This document shows positions 38,506 to 47,547 of a stretch of 64,000 nucleotides of DNA, in pieces; positions within the stretch are counted from its first letter, which is position 1; the number at the start of each line of letters is the position of its first letter. Origin of the DNA: Opitutaceae bacterium (GTDB lineage: Bacteria; Verrucomicrobiota; Verrucomicrobiia; Opitutales; Opitutaceae); assembly GCA_003151515.1 (NCBI GenBank), contig PLXS01000010.1, positions 1 through 64,000 on the forward strand, read 5' to 3'. The translations under genes and the position numbers were made by a program. The notes below the pieces were generated by a model, which saw nothing but the letters and a program-made list of their open reading frames with translations, did not search any database and was not told the DNA's origin.

Positions 38506-40484
38506 GCCGGCCCCCCCGGGGCGGGGTCGATCCGCTTCACGTCCTTGATCGCCCACTTGGTCACCTTCAGGCCCTTGGCCGCTCGGCTTCCGACCGACAC
38601 CGCCTCCAGGTCGAAATCGAACTCGCGCACGCGCGCCTTGCTCCTGCCGTCCAGGGAGACGTGCACCTTCCCGGGCATCGCCTTCTGCGTGGGGCTGACA
38701 TCGAAGTAGACGACCTTGGAGCCGTCGGACTTCGCCAGCGGGTAGAGCTTGTCGCGGGTGACGCCGCCCACCTGGAAGCGCTTGGCGTAGGCCTTCCCGC
38801 TCGCGCCGTCCTGGTAGATCATCGTGTAGAACGCCGTGTCGCCGTCCTTCGGGAACACCGCGCAGTGCACGATCCCCAGGCCCATGAACACCTTGTCGCC
38901 GACCCTTGAAACCTTCATCGAGCCGTCGGCCATGAAGCACAGGACGCTGTCCAGGATGGTGCAGTCCTGCACGTACTCGTGCTGGCGCCAGTTGAGGCCT
39001 ATGAAGCCCTCCTCCCTGTTCACGTAGAGGCGCTGGTTCGCCGAGACGACCTCGGCGGCGCTGATCTGCTCGATCTCGTCGTAGGTCGTGCGCCGTTTGG
39101 CGCCCTTGCCGTACTTCTCCTGAAGCATCTCGAACCAGCGCACCGCGTGCGCCACCAGGTGCCTCAGGCTCTGGCGCACCTCCTTGATGGCGTCCTCGAT
39201 CCCCTTCAACTTCTCGTCGGCCTCGAAGCGGTTGTAGGCCGAGATCCTCTTGATGCGTATCTCCGTCAGCCGAACGATGTCCTCGTCGGTGATCGCCCGG
39301 CGAAGCCTCTTTGCGAAGGGCTTGAGCCCCTCGCGGATCTCGGAGAGGACGTTCTCCCAGGTCCTCGACTTCTCGATCCGCCTGTAGATGCGCTCCTCGA
39401 TGAAGATGCGCTCGAGGGAGTCCCAGTGCCACTGCTGCTCGAGCTCGCCCTGGCGGATCTCGAGCTCGCGCTTGAGCAGCGAGAGCGTCTTGTCGACGCT
39501 CCTCTTCAGGATCTCGCGCACCCCTATGAAGACGGGCTTGTCGTCGTCAATCACGCACGCCGAGGGCGATATCGCCACCTGGCAGCCCGTGAAGACGTAG
39601 AGCTGCTGGATCACCTTCTCGGGCTCGGATCCCTGAGGCAGGTGCACGATGATCTCGACCTTGTCCGCCGTGTTGTCGTCCACGCGCCGCACCTTGATCT
39701 TGCCCTTCGCGTTCGCCGCGAGGATCGACTCGATGACCGACTCGGTCGTGGCCCCGTAGGGCAGCTCCGTTATCGCCAGCACGGCCTTGCCCTGCTGCTC
39801 GATTCGGGCCCGGATCTTCACCTTGCCGCCCCGCTCGCCGTCGTTGTACTCCGAGAAGTCGGCGATGCCGCCCGTCGGGAAGTCCGGATAGATCCGGAAC
39901 GTCTTCCCCTGCAGATGGTTGATGGCCGCCCGGCACAGGTCGTTGAAGTTGTGGGGCAGGATCCGCGTCGACAGGCCGACCGCTATCCCCTCCGCGCCCT
40001 CAAGCAGCACGACCGGGAACTTGGCCGGCAGCGTCACGGGCTCCCTCGCGCGGCCGTCGTAGCTTAGCTGCCAGGTCGTCGTCTTCGGGTTGAAGAGCAC
40101 CTCGCGCGCGAAGGGCGTGAGCCGCGCCTCGATGTAGCGGGGCGCGGCGGCCTCGTCGCCCGTGAGCACGTTGCCGTAGTTGCCCTGCGGCTCGATGAGC
40201 CAGCCCCTCTGGCCGATCCCGACCAGCGCCGCCCCGATGGAGGCGTCGCCGTGGGGGTGGTAGCGCATCGTGGCGCCCACCACGTTCGCGACCTTGTGGA
40301 AGCGCCCGTCGTCCATCTCCCAGAGCGTGTGCAGCACGCGTCGCTGCACGGGCTTCAGGCCGTCGTCGATGTGGGGGACGGCGCGGTCGAGGATGACGTA
40401 GCTCGCGTAGTCGAGGAACCAGTCCCTGTAGCTCTTCTCGAGCGGCGCGTCACCCGCCCTTGCCGACTTGGATTCCTTCGCCAT
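38496..40484 (-). CDS. parC: DNA topoisomerase IV subunit A
   Basis: A 662-aa type IIA topoisomerase A subunit; the catalytic tyrosine is Tyr117 in AAAPRYIEARL. The breakage-reunion domain spans about 15-450, with long coiled-coil helices at about 310-450, and the C-terminal half is a reduced beta domain. It is shorter than GyrA and closest in pattern to Bacteroidetes/Verrucomicrobia ParC. At the quinolone-contact positions (GyrA 83 and 87) it reads HGDASIGAALV, so both are Ala (81, 85). It is 20 bp downstream of parE, forming a parE-parC operon. ATG at 40484 is used. Confidence 0.92.
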   Translation of the reverse strand: MAKESKSARAGDAPLEKSYRDWFLDYASYVILDRAVPHIDDGLKPVQRRVLHTLWEMDDGRFHKVANVVGATMRYHPHGDASIGAALVGIGQRGWLIEPQGNYGNVLTGDEAAAPRYIEARLTPFAREVLFNPKTTTWQLSYDGRAREPVTLPAKFPVVLLEGAEGIAVGLSTRILPHNFNDLCRAAINHLQGKTFRIYPDFPTGGIADFSEYNDGERGGKVKIRARIEQQGKAVLAITELPYGATTESVIESILAANAKGKIKVRRVDDNTADKVEIIVHLPQGSEPEKVIQQLYVFTGCQVAISPSACVIDDDKPVFIGVREILKRSVDKTLSLLKRELEIRQGELEQQWHWDSLERIFIEERIYRRIEKSRTWENVLSEIREGLKPFAKRLRRAITDEDIVRLTEIRIKRISAYNRFEADEKLKGIEDAIKEVRQSLRHLVAHAVRWFEMLQEKYGKGAKRRTTYDEIEQISAAEVVSANQRLYVNREEGFIGLNWRQHEYVQDCTILDSVLCFMADGSMKVSRVGDKVFMGLGIVHCAVFPKDGDTAFYTMIYQDGASGKAYAKRFQVGGVTRDKLYPLAKSDGSKVVYFDVSPTQKAMPGKVHVSLDGRSKARVREFDFDLEAVSVGSRAAKGLKVTKWAIKDVKRIDPAPGGPAQA

Positions 40485-40504
40485 GGTCCGCGCTTCGCCG
40501 GGCG

Positions 40505-42346
40505 CTACGCCCCGACGACGTCCTTCTCGACCCTCAGGTTCTCGATGATGAAGTCCTGCCTGTCGGGCGTGTTCTTGCCCATGTAGAACTCCAGGAGCCT
40601 CCCGGTGTCGCGCACGTGGTTGAGCGACAGGGGCTCCAGGCGGATGTCGTCGCCTATGAAGCCCTTGAACTCGCCCGCGGAGATCTCGCCCAGCCCCTTG
40701 AACCGCGTGATCTCGGCCGCGGCGCCCAGCTTCGCCACGGCGGCCTGCTTCTCGGCCTCCGAGTAGCAGTAGTGCGTCTCCTTCTTGTTGCGCACCCGGA
40801 AGAGCGGCGTCTCCAGGATGTAGAGGTGGCCGCCCGCGATCACCTCGGGGAAGTACTGCAGGAAGAACGAGATCAGCAGCAGGCGGATGTGCATGCCGTC
40901 GACGTCGGCGTCCGTCGCGATGACGATCTTCGCGTAGCGCAGCCCGTCCAGGCCCTCCTCGATGTTGAGGGCCGACTGCAGCAGGTGGAACTCCTCGTTC
41001 TCGTAGATCACCTTCTTCGAGAGCCCGTAGGTGTTGAGCGGCTTTCCCTTGAGAGCGAAGACGGCCTGAGTCTGGACGTCGCGGCACGCCGTCAGGGAGC
41101 CCGCCGCCGAGTCGCCCTCGACGACGAAGATGGCGCTCTCCTCCGCCCTCTCGTCCTTGTCGCCCAGGTGCAGCCGGCAGTCGCGCAGCTTGCGGTTGTG
41201 CAGCGACGCCTTCTTCGCGCGCTCGCGGGCGAGGCCGCGGATCCCGGCCAGCTCCTTCCTCTCGTGCTCGCTCTCCTGGATGCGCCTGATCAGCGCGTCC
41301 GCGGTCTCCGGGTTCTTGTGGAGGTAGACGTCGAGCGTCTGCTGGACGAACTTGCCAACGAACTCCTTGACGGAGGGCCCCCCGGGGCCGACGGCCGCGG
41401 AGCCGAGCTTGGTCTTCGTCTGCGACTCGAAGACGGGCTCTATCATGCGGATGGAGACCGCCGCCACGATCGACTGGCGCACGTCGGCCCCGTCCAGGTC
41501 CCTCTTGTAGAAGTTGCGCAGCGTGTCGACCACGGCCTCGCGGAACGCCTGCAGGTGCGCCCCGCCCATGGTCGTGTGCTGGCCGTTGACGAACGAGAAG
41601 TACTCCTCGCCGTAGTGGGAGCCGTGGGTCATCGCGATCTCGATGTCGTCGCCCTCCAGGTGGATCACCGGGTAGAGGGGCTCCCCGGTCAGGTTCTTCT
41701 GCAGCAGGTCCTTCAGTCCGTTCTCCGACCTGAAGGGCTTCCCGTTCAGGGTCAGCGTGAGGCCGCGGTTCAGGAACGCGTAGTTCCAGAGCATGTCCTC
41801 GATGAACTCCGTGCGGAAGCGGAAGTTGGCCCCGAAGAGCTGCTCGTCGGGCACGAACTCAATGATGGTCCCGTTCCTCTCGGTCGTCTTCCTGACGCGG
41901 TTGTCCTTCCTGAGCTTTCCCCGGGCGAACTCGACGACCTTCGACTCGCCCTCGCGCACGGCCTCGGCTCGGTACTCGAGCGAGAGCGCGTTCACGGCCT
42001 TCTGCCCCACCCCGTTCAGGCCCACCGCCTTCTTGAAGGCCTCGCTGTCGTACTTGGCGCCCGTGTTGATGACCGAGACGCACTCCAGCAGCTTGCCGAG
42101 CGGAATGCCGCGCCCGTAGTCGCGCACGCGCACCCTGCGCTCCTCGACCTCGATCTCGATCTTGCGGCCCTGGCCCATCGTGAACTCGTCGACCGAGTTG
42201 TCTATGGTCTCCTTCAGGAGCACGTAGATCCCGTCCTCGGCGTGGGAGCCGTTGCCGAGCCTGCCGATGTACATGCCCGGGCGCAGCCGGATGTGCTCGG
42301 TCGACGAGAGTGTCTTGATGCTCGCTTCGGTGTAGCCGGACGCCAT
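40505..42346 (-). CDS. parE: DNA topoisomerase IV subunit B (ATPase)
   Basis: A 613-aa GHKL-type subunit. The ATPase domain has [17 protein letters not shown], the DYGRGIPLG loop and [14 protein letters not shown]. The Toprim domain has [10 protein letters not shown] and the [14 protein letters not shown] metal motif. Length and partner favour ParE over GyrB. It starts 13 bp after the M20 gene stop, so all three may be co-transcribed. Confidence 0.93.
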   Translation of the reverse strand: MASGYTEASIKTLSSTEHIRLRPGMYIGRLGNGSHAEDGIYVLLKETIDNSVDEFTMGQGRKIEIEVEERRVRVRDYGRGIPLGKLLECVSVINTGAKYDSEAFKKAVGLNGVGQKAVNALSLEYRAEAVREGESKVVEFARGKLRKDNRVRKTTERNGTIIEFVPDEQLFGANFRFRTEFIEDMLWNYAFLNRGLTLTLNGKPFRSENGLKDLLQKNLTGEPLYPVIHLEGDDIEIAMTHGSHYGEEYFSFVNGQHTTMGGAHLQAFREAVVDTLRNFYKRDLDGADVRQSIVAAVSIRMIEPVFESQTKTKLGSAAVGPGGPSVKEFVGKFVQQTLDVYLHKNPETADALIRRIQESEHERKELAGIRGLARERAKKASLHNRKLRDCRLHLGDKDERAEESAIFVVEGDSAAGSLTACRDVQTQAVFALKGKPLNTYGLSKKVIYENEEFHLLQSALNIEEGLDGLRYAKIVIATDADVDGMHIRLLLISFFLQYFPEVIAGGHLYILETPLFRVRNKKETHYCYSEAEKQAAVAKLGAAAEITRFKGLGEISAGEFKGFIGDDIRLEPLSLNHVRDTGRLLEFYMGKNTPDRQDFIIENLRVEKDVVGA

Positions 42347-42359
42347 TCGCCAGTATCGT

Positions 42360-43697
42360 TCAGGATTTCGGCAGCAAGTCCAAGGCGGCGGCGGTCATGG
42401 CCGCAACACCCGTCTTGATCGTCGGCTCGGCCACGGGCGCGAACCGGCTCGAGTGCAGCGACGGGAGCGCGACCCCCGTCCTCCTGCTCTCCGCGAGCCT
42501 GGCGGGGTCCGAGGCCCCGAGCATGAAGAAGCAGATCGGCACCCTCTCAACCGTGCGCCCGTACTGGCTGAAGTCCTCGCTCGTCATGACGGGCTCGACC
42601 GAGCGCACCTGAGCCTGCCCGAGCCAGCCGGCCACGGCGGCGCGCACGCGCCTCGTGAGCGCCGGGTCGTTGTAGATCGCGTCCGCCGACGACCCGGACA
42701 CCGTCACCACGGGCATGAGGTCCTCGGGGATTCCCGCGGCGATCGCCTCGCCGCGGCAGATCCGCCGGATCGAGTTGACCAGGTGCTCGCGCACGGCGGC
42801 GTCGTACGAGCGCAGGGTCAGCTGCAGCTTAACCTCGTCGGGGATGATGTTGTTCTTGGTCCCGCCGTGGATGGTGCCGACCGTGACCACCGCGCGCTCG
42901 CCGGGATGCAGCTCGCGGCTGACGATTGTCTGCAGGGCGAGCACGATCTGGGAGGCGAGGACGATCGGGTCCTTCGTGTTCTCGGGGGCCGCCCCGTGCC
43001 CGCCTATCCCACGCACCGTGATGTCGACCGAATCCGAGTTGGAGGAGAAGTAGCCCTCGGCGAAGCCCACCGAGCCCGTCGGAAGCGCCGGCTCGTCGTG
43101 CAGCCCGATCGCGAAGTCGGGCTTGGGGAAGCTGCGGTAGAGGCCCGCCGAGAGCATGTTGCGGGCCCCGACCACGAACTCCTCGGCGGGCTGGCCGACC
43201 ATGACGAGCGTGCCGCTCCACCGGTCCCTGATGGCCGCGAGCACGCGGGCCGTGCCGACGAACACCGTCATGTGCAGGTCATGGCCGCACGCGTGCATGA
43301 CGGGAACCTCCGCGCCGGACAGGTTCACGGCCCGAACGGTGCTCGCGAAAGGCAGGCCCGTGTCCTCCTTCACCGGCAGGGCGTCCATGTCGGTTCGGAT
43401 GAGGAGCACCGGGCCCGGGCCGTTTCTCAAGACTCCCACGACGCCCGTGCCGCCGAACCTCTCCGTCACCTCGAGGCCCGCCGAGCGCAGCTCGGCGGCC
43501 ACCCTGGCCGACGTCTTCTCCTCCTGGAGCGAGAGCTCCGGGTGGGCGTGCAGGTCCCTGTAGAGCGCCTCAAGCGAGGGGTACTGCGCCGCGATGCGCT
43601 GCGTCACGTCGGCCTGCGCGGCATCGGCCGCCCGCAGCGCCGGGGCTCCTAGGAGAAGGGCCGCGGCTAGCGCGCGGCGCAGGGAAGGCTTCGACAT
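42360..43697 (-). CDS. Exported M20-family amidohydrolase (hippurate hydrolase type)
   Basis: A 445-aa metalloamidohydrolase with a signal peptide ([19 protein letters not shown]). The M20D core has [34 protein letters not shown] and the C-terminal SEDFSQYG, so the di-metal ligands are present. Members cleave N-acyl amino acids such as hippurate, acetyl-diaminopimelate or IAA conjugates. Secretion suggests nutrient scavenging. It is the first gene of the run that continues into parE-parC. Confidence 0.94.
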   Translation of the reverse strand: MSKPSLRRALAAALLLGAPALRAADAAQADVTQRIAAQYPSLEALYRDLHAHPELSLQEEKTSARVAAELRSAGLEVTERFGGTGVVGVLRNGPGPVLLIRTDMDALPVKEDTGLPFASTVRAVNLSGAEVPVMHACGHDLHMTVFVGTARVLAAIRDRWSGTLVMVGQPAEEFVVGARNMLSAGLYRSFPKPDFAIGLHDEPALPTGSVGFAEGYFSSNSDSVDITVRGIGGHGAAPENTKDPIVLASQIVLALQTIVSRELHPGERAVVTVGTIHGGTKNNIIPDEVKLQLTLRSYDAAVREHLVNSIRRICRGEAIAAGIPEDLMPVVTVSGSSADAIYNDPALTRRVRAAVAGWLGQAQVRSVEPVMTSEDFSQYGRTVERVPICFFMLGASDPARLAESRRTGVALPSLHSSRFAPVAEPTIKTGVAAMTAAALDLLPKS

Positions 43698-44089
43698 CCC
43701 GCTGACAGAAACGCTTTGGGCCCCCAGTTCAAGAACTTCGCACGGCCCGGCTCGGGGAGGGACCGTTGCCCGGCGCCTCCCGTGCGCAGGATCCGATGAG
43801 GCCCGTCCCGATTTTGGGAATGCTGGATTTCGCTTCCGACACCTCGGGGGCTCGCGATCGCAGAAAGCAAATCGCGCAGGGCATTAGCGCATAATCACAT
43901 GCCAACGTTGGACGCGGTTGGCACGGCGGATGCAATCATGGAAATGGAAAGCAAAATGTACTCAGAACTCACATACACAAGCAGCCGGCCGGCTCCCACA
44001 AGCACACACCGCATACCGCGGGCCAGCTTCACAGCAACTTTTCGGTCCACCCAGTGTTCTCGTCAGTAACCAAACTAGAAATCAAACAA
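43698..44089. other. Non-coding stretch upstream of the M20 gene with an inverted repeat
   Basis: About 390 bp without a supportable gene. It begins G/C-rich and turns A-rich from about 43900 toward the small ORF at 44090. It must carry the M20 gene promoter (minus strand) and probably a plus-strand promoter; CATAAT at 43890-43895 is a possible -10. An inverted repeat TGCCAAC-N10-GTTGGCA (43900-43923), which contains the palindrome CCAACGTTGG, follows directly. Confidence 0.45.
43900..43923. promoter_or_regulatory. Inverted repeat, possible operator
   Basis: TGCCAAC and GTTGGCA are perfect inverted arms separated by 10 bp; an internal GTTGGAC half-copy makes CCAACGTTGG palindromic on its own. 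It lies just downstream of a CATAAT -10-like hexamer and about 170 bp upstream of the small membrane protein. It could be a repressor site or an RNA hairpin. No cognate regulator is identified. Confidence 0.4.
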
Positions 44090-44317
44090 ATGAAAACAAA
44101 CGTCATTCAGATCAGCTCGTTCCCGGTCGCCGCCGCGGCCTTCGCCTTGATACCCGTGAGCCCGTTCGCAGCCTGCCTCGCAGTCACCGTAGCGGGAGTA
44201 CTCGCGGTCCTCATGCTCGACTACGGCCACGCTCGGATGCCGATCGCCGTCCCCGCGGAGGTCATCCCGTTCGCCGCCGGCCACCCCGCATTGGACGCAT
44301 CGCGCGAGGCCGCGTGA
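44090..44317 (+). CDS. Small hydrophobic protein, unknown
   Basis: A 75-aa open frame (MKTNVIQISSFPVAAAA...) with a long hydrophobic stretch from about 11 to 44, enough for one or two membrane helices. A hydrophilic tail follows (LDYGHARMPIAVPAEVIPF). I do not recognise a family. The AT-rich leader with several A-runs before ATG, unlike the flanking DNA, suggests a real translated gene. The in-frame GTG at 44054 would add 12 residues. Confidence is moderate because the frame is short. Confidence 0.5.
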   Translation: MKTNVIQISSFPVAAAAFALIPVSPFAACLAVTVAGVLAVLMLDYGHARMPIAVPAEVIPFAAGHPALDASREAA

Positions 44318-44349
44318 GTCGCTGCCTTGACCCCCAACCCCGGCCCACG

Positions 44350-44619
44350 ATGTACCCCGCGCCAGCATGGAGAACCTACGCCGCGACCGCGGCCGCTCCG
44401 CGCCGCGCGTCGCCGCTCCCGGCCTTCCGGGGGAGCCCGTTCGATCCTCCGCCCTACACGCCCTTTGCACGCCATTCGGTCGTGCCCGCCCGCTTCAGGA
44501 ACCCGGGGTCGCTGCGTGCGCTCCTGGACACGTTCCCGGCAGAACGGCCGCCGCGCCGCTTTGCAGTCCGGCGCCTGTCGCTGGGACTGAACCGCCTCTT
44601 TCGCATCGGCCTGCGCTGA
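44350..44619 (+). CDS. Possible small basic protein, unknown
   Basis: An 89-aa frame starting at ATG 44350, rich in Pro, Arg and Ala (for example FDPPPYTPFARHSVVPARF) and ending LNRLFRIGLR. It follows the small hydrophobic ORF by 32 bp. No family is recognised, and no ribosome-binding site is evident; such frames also arise by chance in GC-rich DNA. Treat as a weak candidate. Confidence 0.25.
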   Translation: MYPAPAWRTYAATAAAPRRASPLPAFRGSPFDPPPYTPFARHSVVPARFRNPGSLRALLDTFPAERPPRRFAVRRLSLGLNRLFRIGLR

Positions 44620-44947
44620 CGGCCGCGTGCCTACGGGGGCACTTCGCGCGCGGGATGCCACCGCCCGCCTGGCAGCCTAAACGGAGGCTTATTCCCGCAG
44701 GACGTAAAGGGACTGTCAGGCATTCGCACCCCAGCCGTCCCGTGCCTCCCGGCGCCGCGCATCGCGAGCGGGTATAACCGAATGCAATTGCGCCCAGAAG
44801 GATTCGTATCATCTTGCTCATAAACATCTTGTGATGACACAGCCGCCTCAGCTCCAAACGCAACTCCGGAGACATGGAGTCTCGCGTCGCGGGGCGGTCC
44901 CGGTCCGATACGCTTTGTTGCCGTGATGGAACCGCTCATAGGGAACC
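44620..44947. other. Upstream region of the first FtsX-like permease
   Basis: About 330 bp without a supportable gene. It contains TATAAC near 44774, a possible -10 without a clear -35, and the GGGA ribosome-binding site just before the ATG at 44948. No tRNA, repeat or terminator was recognised. Confidence 0.35.
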
Positions 44948-47377
44948 ATGATAGCTGACCTGAGGTTTGCCATCCGCCAGCTCTGCAGATCGCCCGGGTT
45001 TACCGTTGTGGTTGTGCTCTCGCTGGCCCTCGGCATAGCCGCCAACGCAACCGTGATGTGCTGGCTGAGGGGCCTTGTGCTTCACCCTCTGCCCGGAGTG
45101 GCGAACCAGGAGCGGATTGCCGTGCTCGTCTCAAACACGGGCGGCGGCTGCGCGTCCCTTCCCGACCTTCGGGATTTTGGCCACTACCGCCAGGTCTTCG
45201 TCGGCACCGAGGCGTCAATGCCCACGCCCGCCTGCCTCACGGTCGATAAGCAGCCTCAATGGATCCAAGCTGAGATCGTTTCGGCCAACTTCTTTGAATT
45301 GCTCGGGGTCCGCCCGATCGTGGGCCGCACGTTTCTGCCAGACGAGGACCGGAAGCCGGGAGGAAACCCCGTGCTCGTGATCAGCGAGCGCCTTTGGCGC
45401 GGGAGATTCGGCGCGGACCCGTCGATCGTCGGCCGTGTCGTTGATCTGAACCGGCGCAGTTTCACCGTGGTGGGGGTCGCGCCCGACGCCTTTCACGGCT
45501 CCGTGAACCCAATGGAGACCGACGCATGGGCGCCGCTGTCCATGATCTGGGAGGTCAGAAACCAGGGCACCTTCTTCCTGTCGGCCCGCGACGCGCGCGG
45601 ATGGCTTGATCTCGCACGGCTGCAGCCCGGGGTGAGCTTCGCCCAGGCGCAGGCCGCCGTAGCCACGATGGACGCCCAGCTCGCCAAGGCCTATCCCAAC
45701 AGCAACCTGGAGGCGCACCACCGGGTCGTGCCGCTGTCAAAATGCCCCTGGGGAGCGCAGTCGGTCATGGGGCCGACGCTTCAGCTCCTGCTGGCGGTCA
45801 GCCTCGGCGTGCAGCTAATCGTGGCGGCGAACGTCGGGAACCTGCTGCTTGCCAGGGCCGCCCGCCGCCAAAAGGAAGTCGCCATCCGCCAAGCCGCCGG
45901 CGCGAGCCGCTGGCAGCTCACGCGGCTTGCGCTGGCGGAGAGCATGTTGCTCGCGCTGCTGGGCGGCGGCGCCGGCGTTCTTTTGGCGGCCTGGGCGGCA
46001 AACGCGGTCGCGCTGTTCATTCCCAGTGAATTGGCGGCCAACATGCGGCTGGAGTTCCCGCTGGACGGGATATCCCTGGGCTTCGCGCTGCTGCTCTCCC
46101 TCGCGACGGGGATCTTCTTCGGGATGCTGCCCACGCTGCACACCTCGCACATGAACCTGCAGGCGGTCCTCAAGGAAGGCGGGCGCTCGTCGCAGGGCGG
46201 CGCGTCCCATCACCGCCTGCGCAGCGGGCTTGTCGTCGCGGAGGTGGCGATCGCCCTCGTGCTCCTCATCGGCGCGGGACTGTGCATCAAGGGCCTGCGG
46301 CAGGCGCGCCGGATCGACTTCGGATTCAGCCCGGACCACGTGCTCGTCGGCGGAATGAGGATCGGAATGAACGGATACGACGAGGACACAGGAAGGGTGT
46401 TCTACCGTCAGGTCCTGCAGCGCGTCGCGGGCCTGCCCGGTGTGGACAGCGCCGCCCTCGCAAGCTGGCTCCCCCTCGGACTGACCGGCTGCAAGGGCTG
46501 GGATGTCACGGTCGACGGGTACGAGCGCCCGCTCGGCGAGGACAACACCTACACCTTCGCCATCGTCTCGCCGGGGTACTTCTCGACATTGCGGATTCCG
46601 ATCGTCGCCGGGCGCGGGTTCGCCGACTCCGACAACGCGGGCGCGCCCAAGGTCGCGATCGTCAACGAGGCCTTCGCCAAGCGCTTCTGGCCGGGCGGGG
46701 ATCCGATCGGCCGCCAATTCCGCACAGGGAGCGCCGTGCGCACGGTCGTGGGCGTCGCCAAGACGGGAAAGTACAACCAGCTCAGCGAGGCCCCCTGGTG
46801 CTTCTTCTACCTCCCCTACCTTCAGGGGGTGCCGGACCTGGATCTGAGCCTGTGCGTGCGCACCCGCGCGGACCCCTCGGCATTCGCGGGGCCGCTCAGC
46901 AGGGCCGTCCACGAGATCGATCCAAGCGTGGAGCTGTCGCAGACGATTCCGCTGTCCGTGCATTCTGGAATGGTCCTCCTGCCCCAGCGGATGGCGTCCA
47001 GCCTCCTGCTGATGCTGGGCGCGGTGGCCCTAATTCTGGCCGCGATGGGCGTCTACGCCGTCCTGGCGTACGCCGTTACCCAGAGGACGCAGGAGTTCGG
47101 CGTGCGGATTGCGCTGGGCGCGTCCGCGCGCGACATCCTGGGGCTCGTCGTCGGCCGCGGCATGCTGCCCGCAGCCGCCGGCGTGGGGGTCGGCCTCGGG
47201 TGCGCCCTGGCCGTCACGCGGCTGATGTCGGGCTTCCTGTATGGCGTCAGCCCGTTCGACTTGGGCACCTTCGTGGGCGCGCCAGCGCTTCTCGGGGCTG
47301 TTGCGCTGCTCGCGTGCTACATGCCCGCCCGAAGGGCCACCAAGGTCGATCCAATAGAGGCGTTGCGCGCCGAGTAG
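44948..47377 (+). CDS. FtsX/MacB-like ABC permease, acidobacterial duplicated orphan permease type
   Basis: An 809-aa permease made of two MacB-periplasmic-core plus FtsX units in tandem. The N-terminal helix is SPGFTVVVVLSLALGIAANATV, preceded by the family start MIADLRFAIRQLCRSP. FtsX-type membrane blocks occur at about 280-420 and 680-800, and the C-terminus ends ARRATKVDPIEALRAE. These large 'orphan' permeases lack an adjacent ATPase gene, as here, and probably pair with a MacB-type ATPase elsewhere. Substrates are unknown. The start has a GGGA ribosome-binding site. A second copy follows 170 bp downstream. Confidence 0.9.
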   Translation: MIADLRFAIRQLCRSPGFTVVVVLSLALGIAANATVMCWLRGLVLHPLPGVANQERIAVLVSNTGGGCASLPDLRDFGHYRQVFVGTEASMPTPACLTVDKQPQWIQAEIVSANFFELLGVRPIVGRTFLPDEDRKPGGNPVLVISERLWRGRFGADPSIVGRVVDLNRRSFTVVGVAPDAFHGSVNPMETDAWAPLSMIWEVRNQGTFFLSARDARGWLDLARLQPGVSFAQAQAAVATMDAQLAKAYPNSNLEAHHRVVPLSKCPWGAQSVMGPTLQLLLAVSLGVQLIVAANVGNLLLARAARRQKEVAIRQAAGASRWQLTRLALAESMLLALLGGGAGVLLAAWAANAVALFIPSELAANMRLEFPLDGISLGFALLLSLATGIFFGMLPTLHTSHMNLQAVLKEGGRSSQGGASHHRLRSGLVVAEVAIALVLLIGAGLCIKGLRQARRIDFGFSPDHVLVGGMRIGMNGYDEDTGRVFYRQVLQRVAGLPGVDSAALASWLPLGLTGCKGWDVTVDGYERPLGEDNTYTFAIVSPGYFSTLRIPIVAGRGFADSDNAGAPKVAIVNEAFAKRFWPGGDPIGRQFRTGSAVRTVVGVAKTGKYNQLSEAPWCFFYLPYLQGVPDLDLSLCVRTRADPSAFAGPLSRAVHEIDPSVELSQTIPLSVHSGMVLLPQRMASSLLLMLGAVALILAAMGVYAVLAYAVTQRTQEFGVRIALGASARDILGLVVGRGMLPAAAGVGVGLGCALAVTRLMSGFLYGVSPFDLGTFVGAPALLGAVALLACYMPARRATKVDPIEALRAE

Positions 47378-47517
47378 GGCCCGAGGGAAACCCTAAGCCG
47401 GGAAGTTCCCAATAGCGGGACGGCCGGGTCTCGTTTTCGGTCAACAACCGACATAGCCGCCCGAACCTGAGCTCCCTAGTGCCTGAATCGCAGCAAGAAA
47501 CACAAGTTAGGACGATT

Positions 47518-47532
47518 GGCACGCTTCGTGCC
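47518..47532 (+). repeat. Perfect inverted repeat just before the second permease gene
   Basis: GGCACG-CTT-CGTGCC, 6-bp arms around a 3-nt centre, ends 15 bp before the ATG at 47548. It could be an operator or a translation-affecting hairpin in the leader. No equivalent was seen upstream of the first permease gene. Confidence 0.5.
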
Positions 47533-47547
47533 ACTCTAAGGCCAGCC

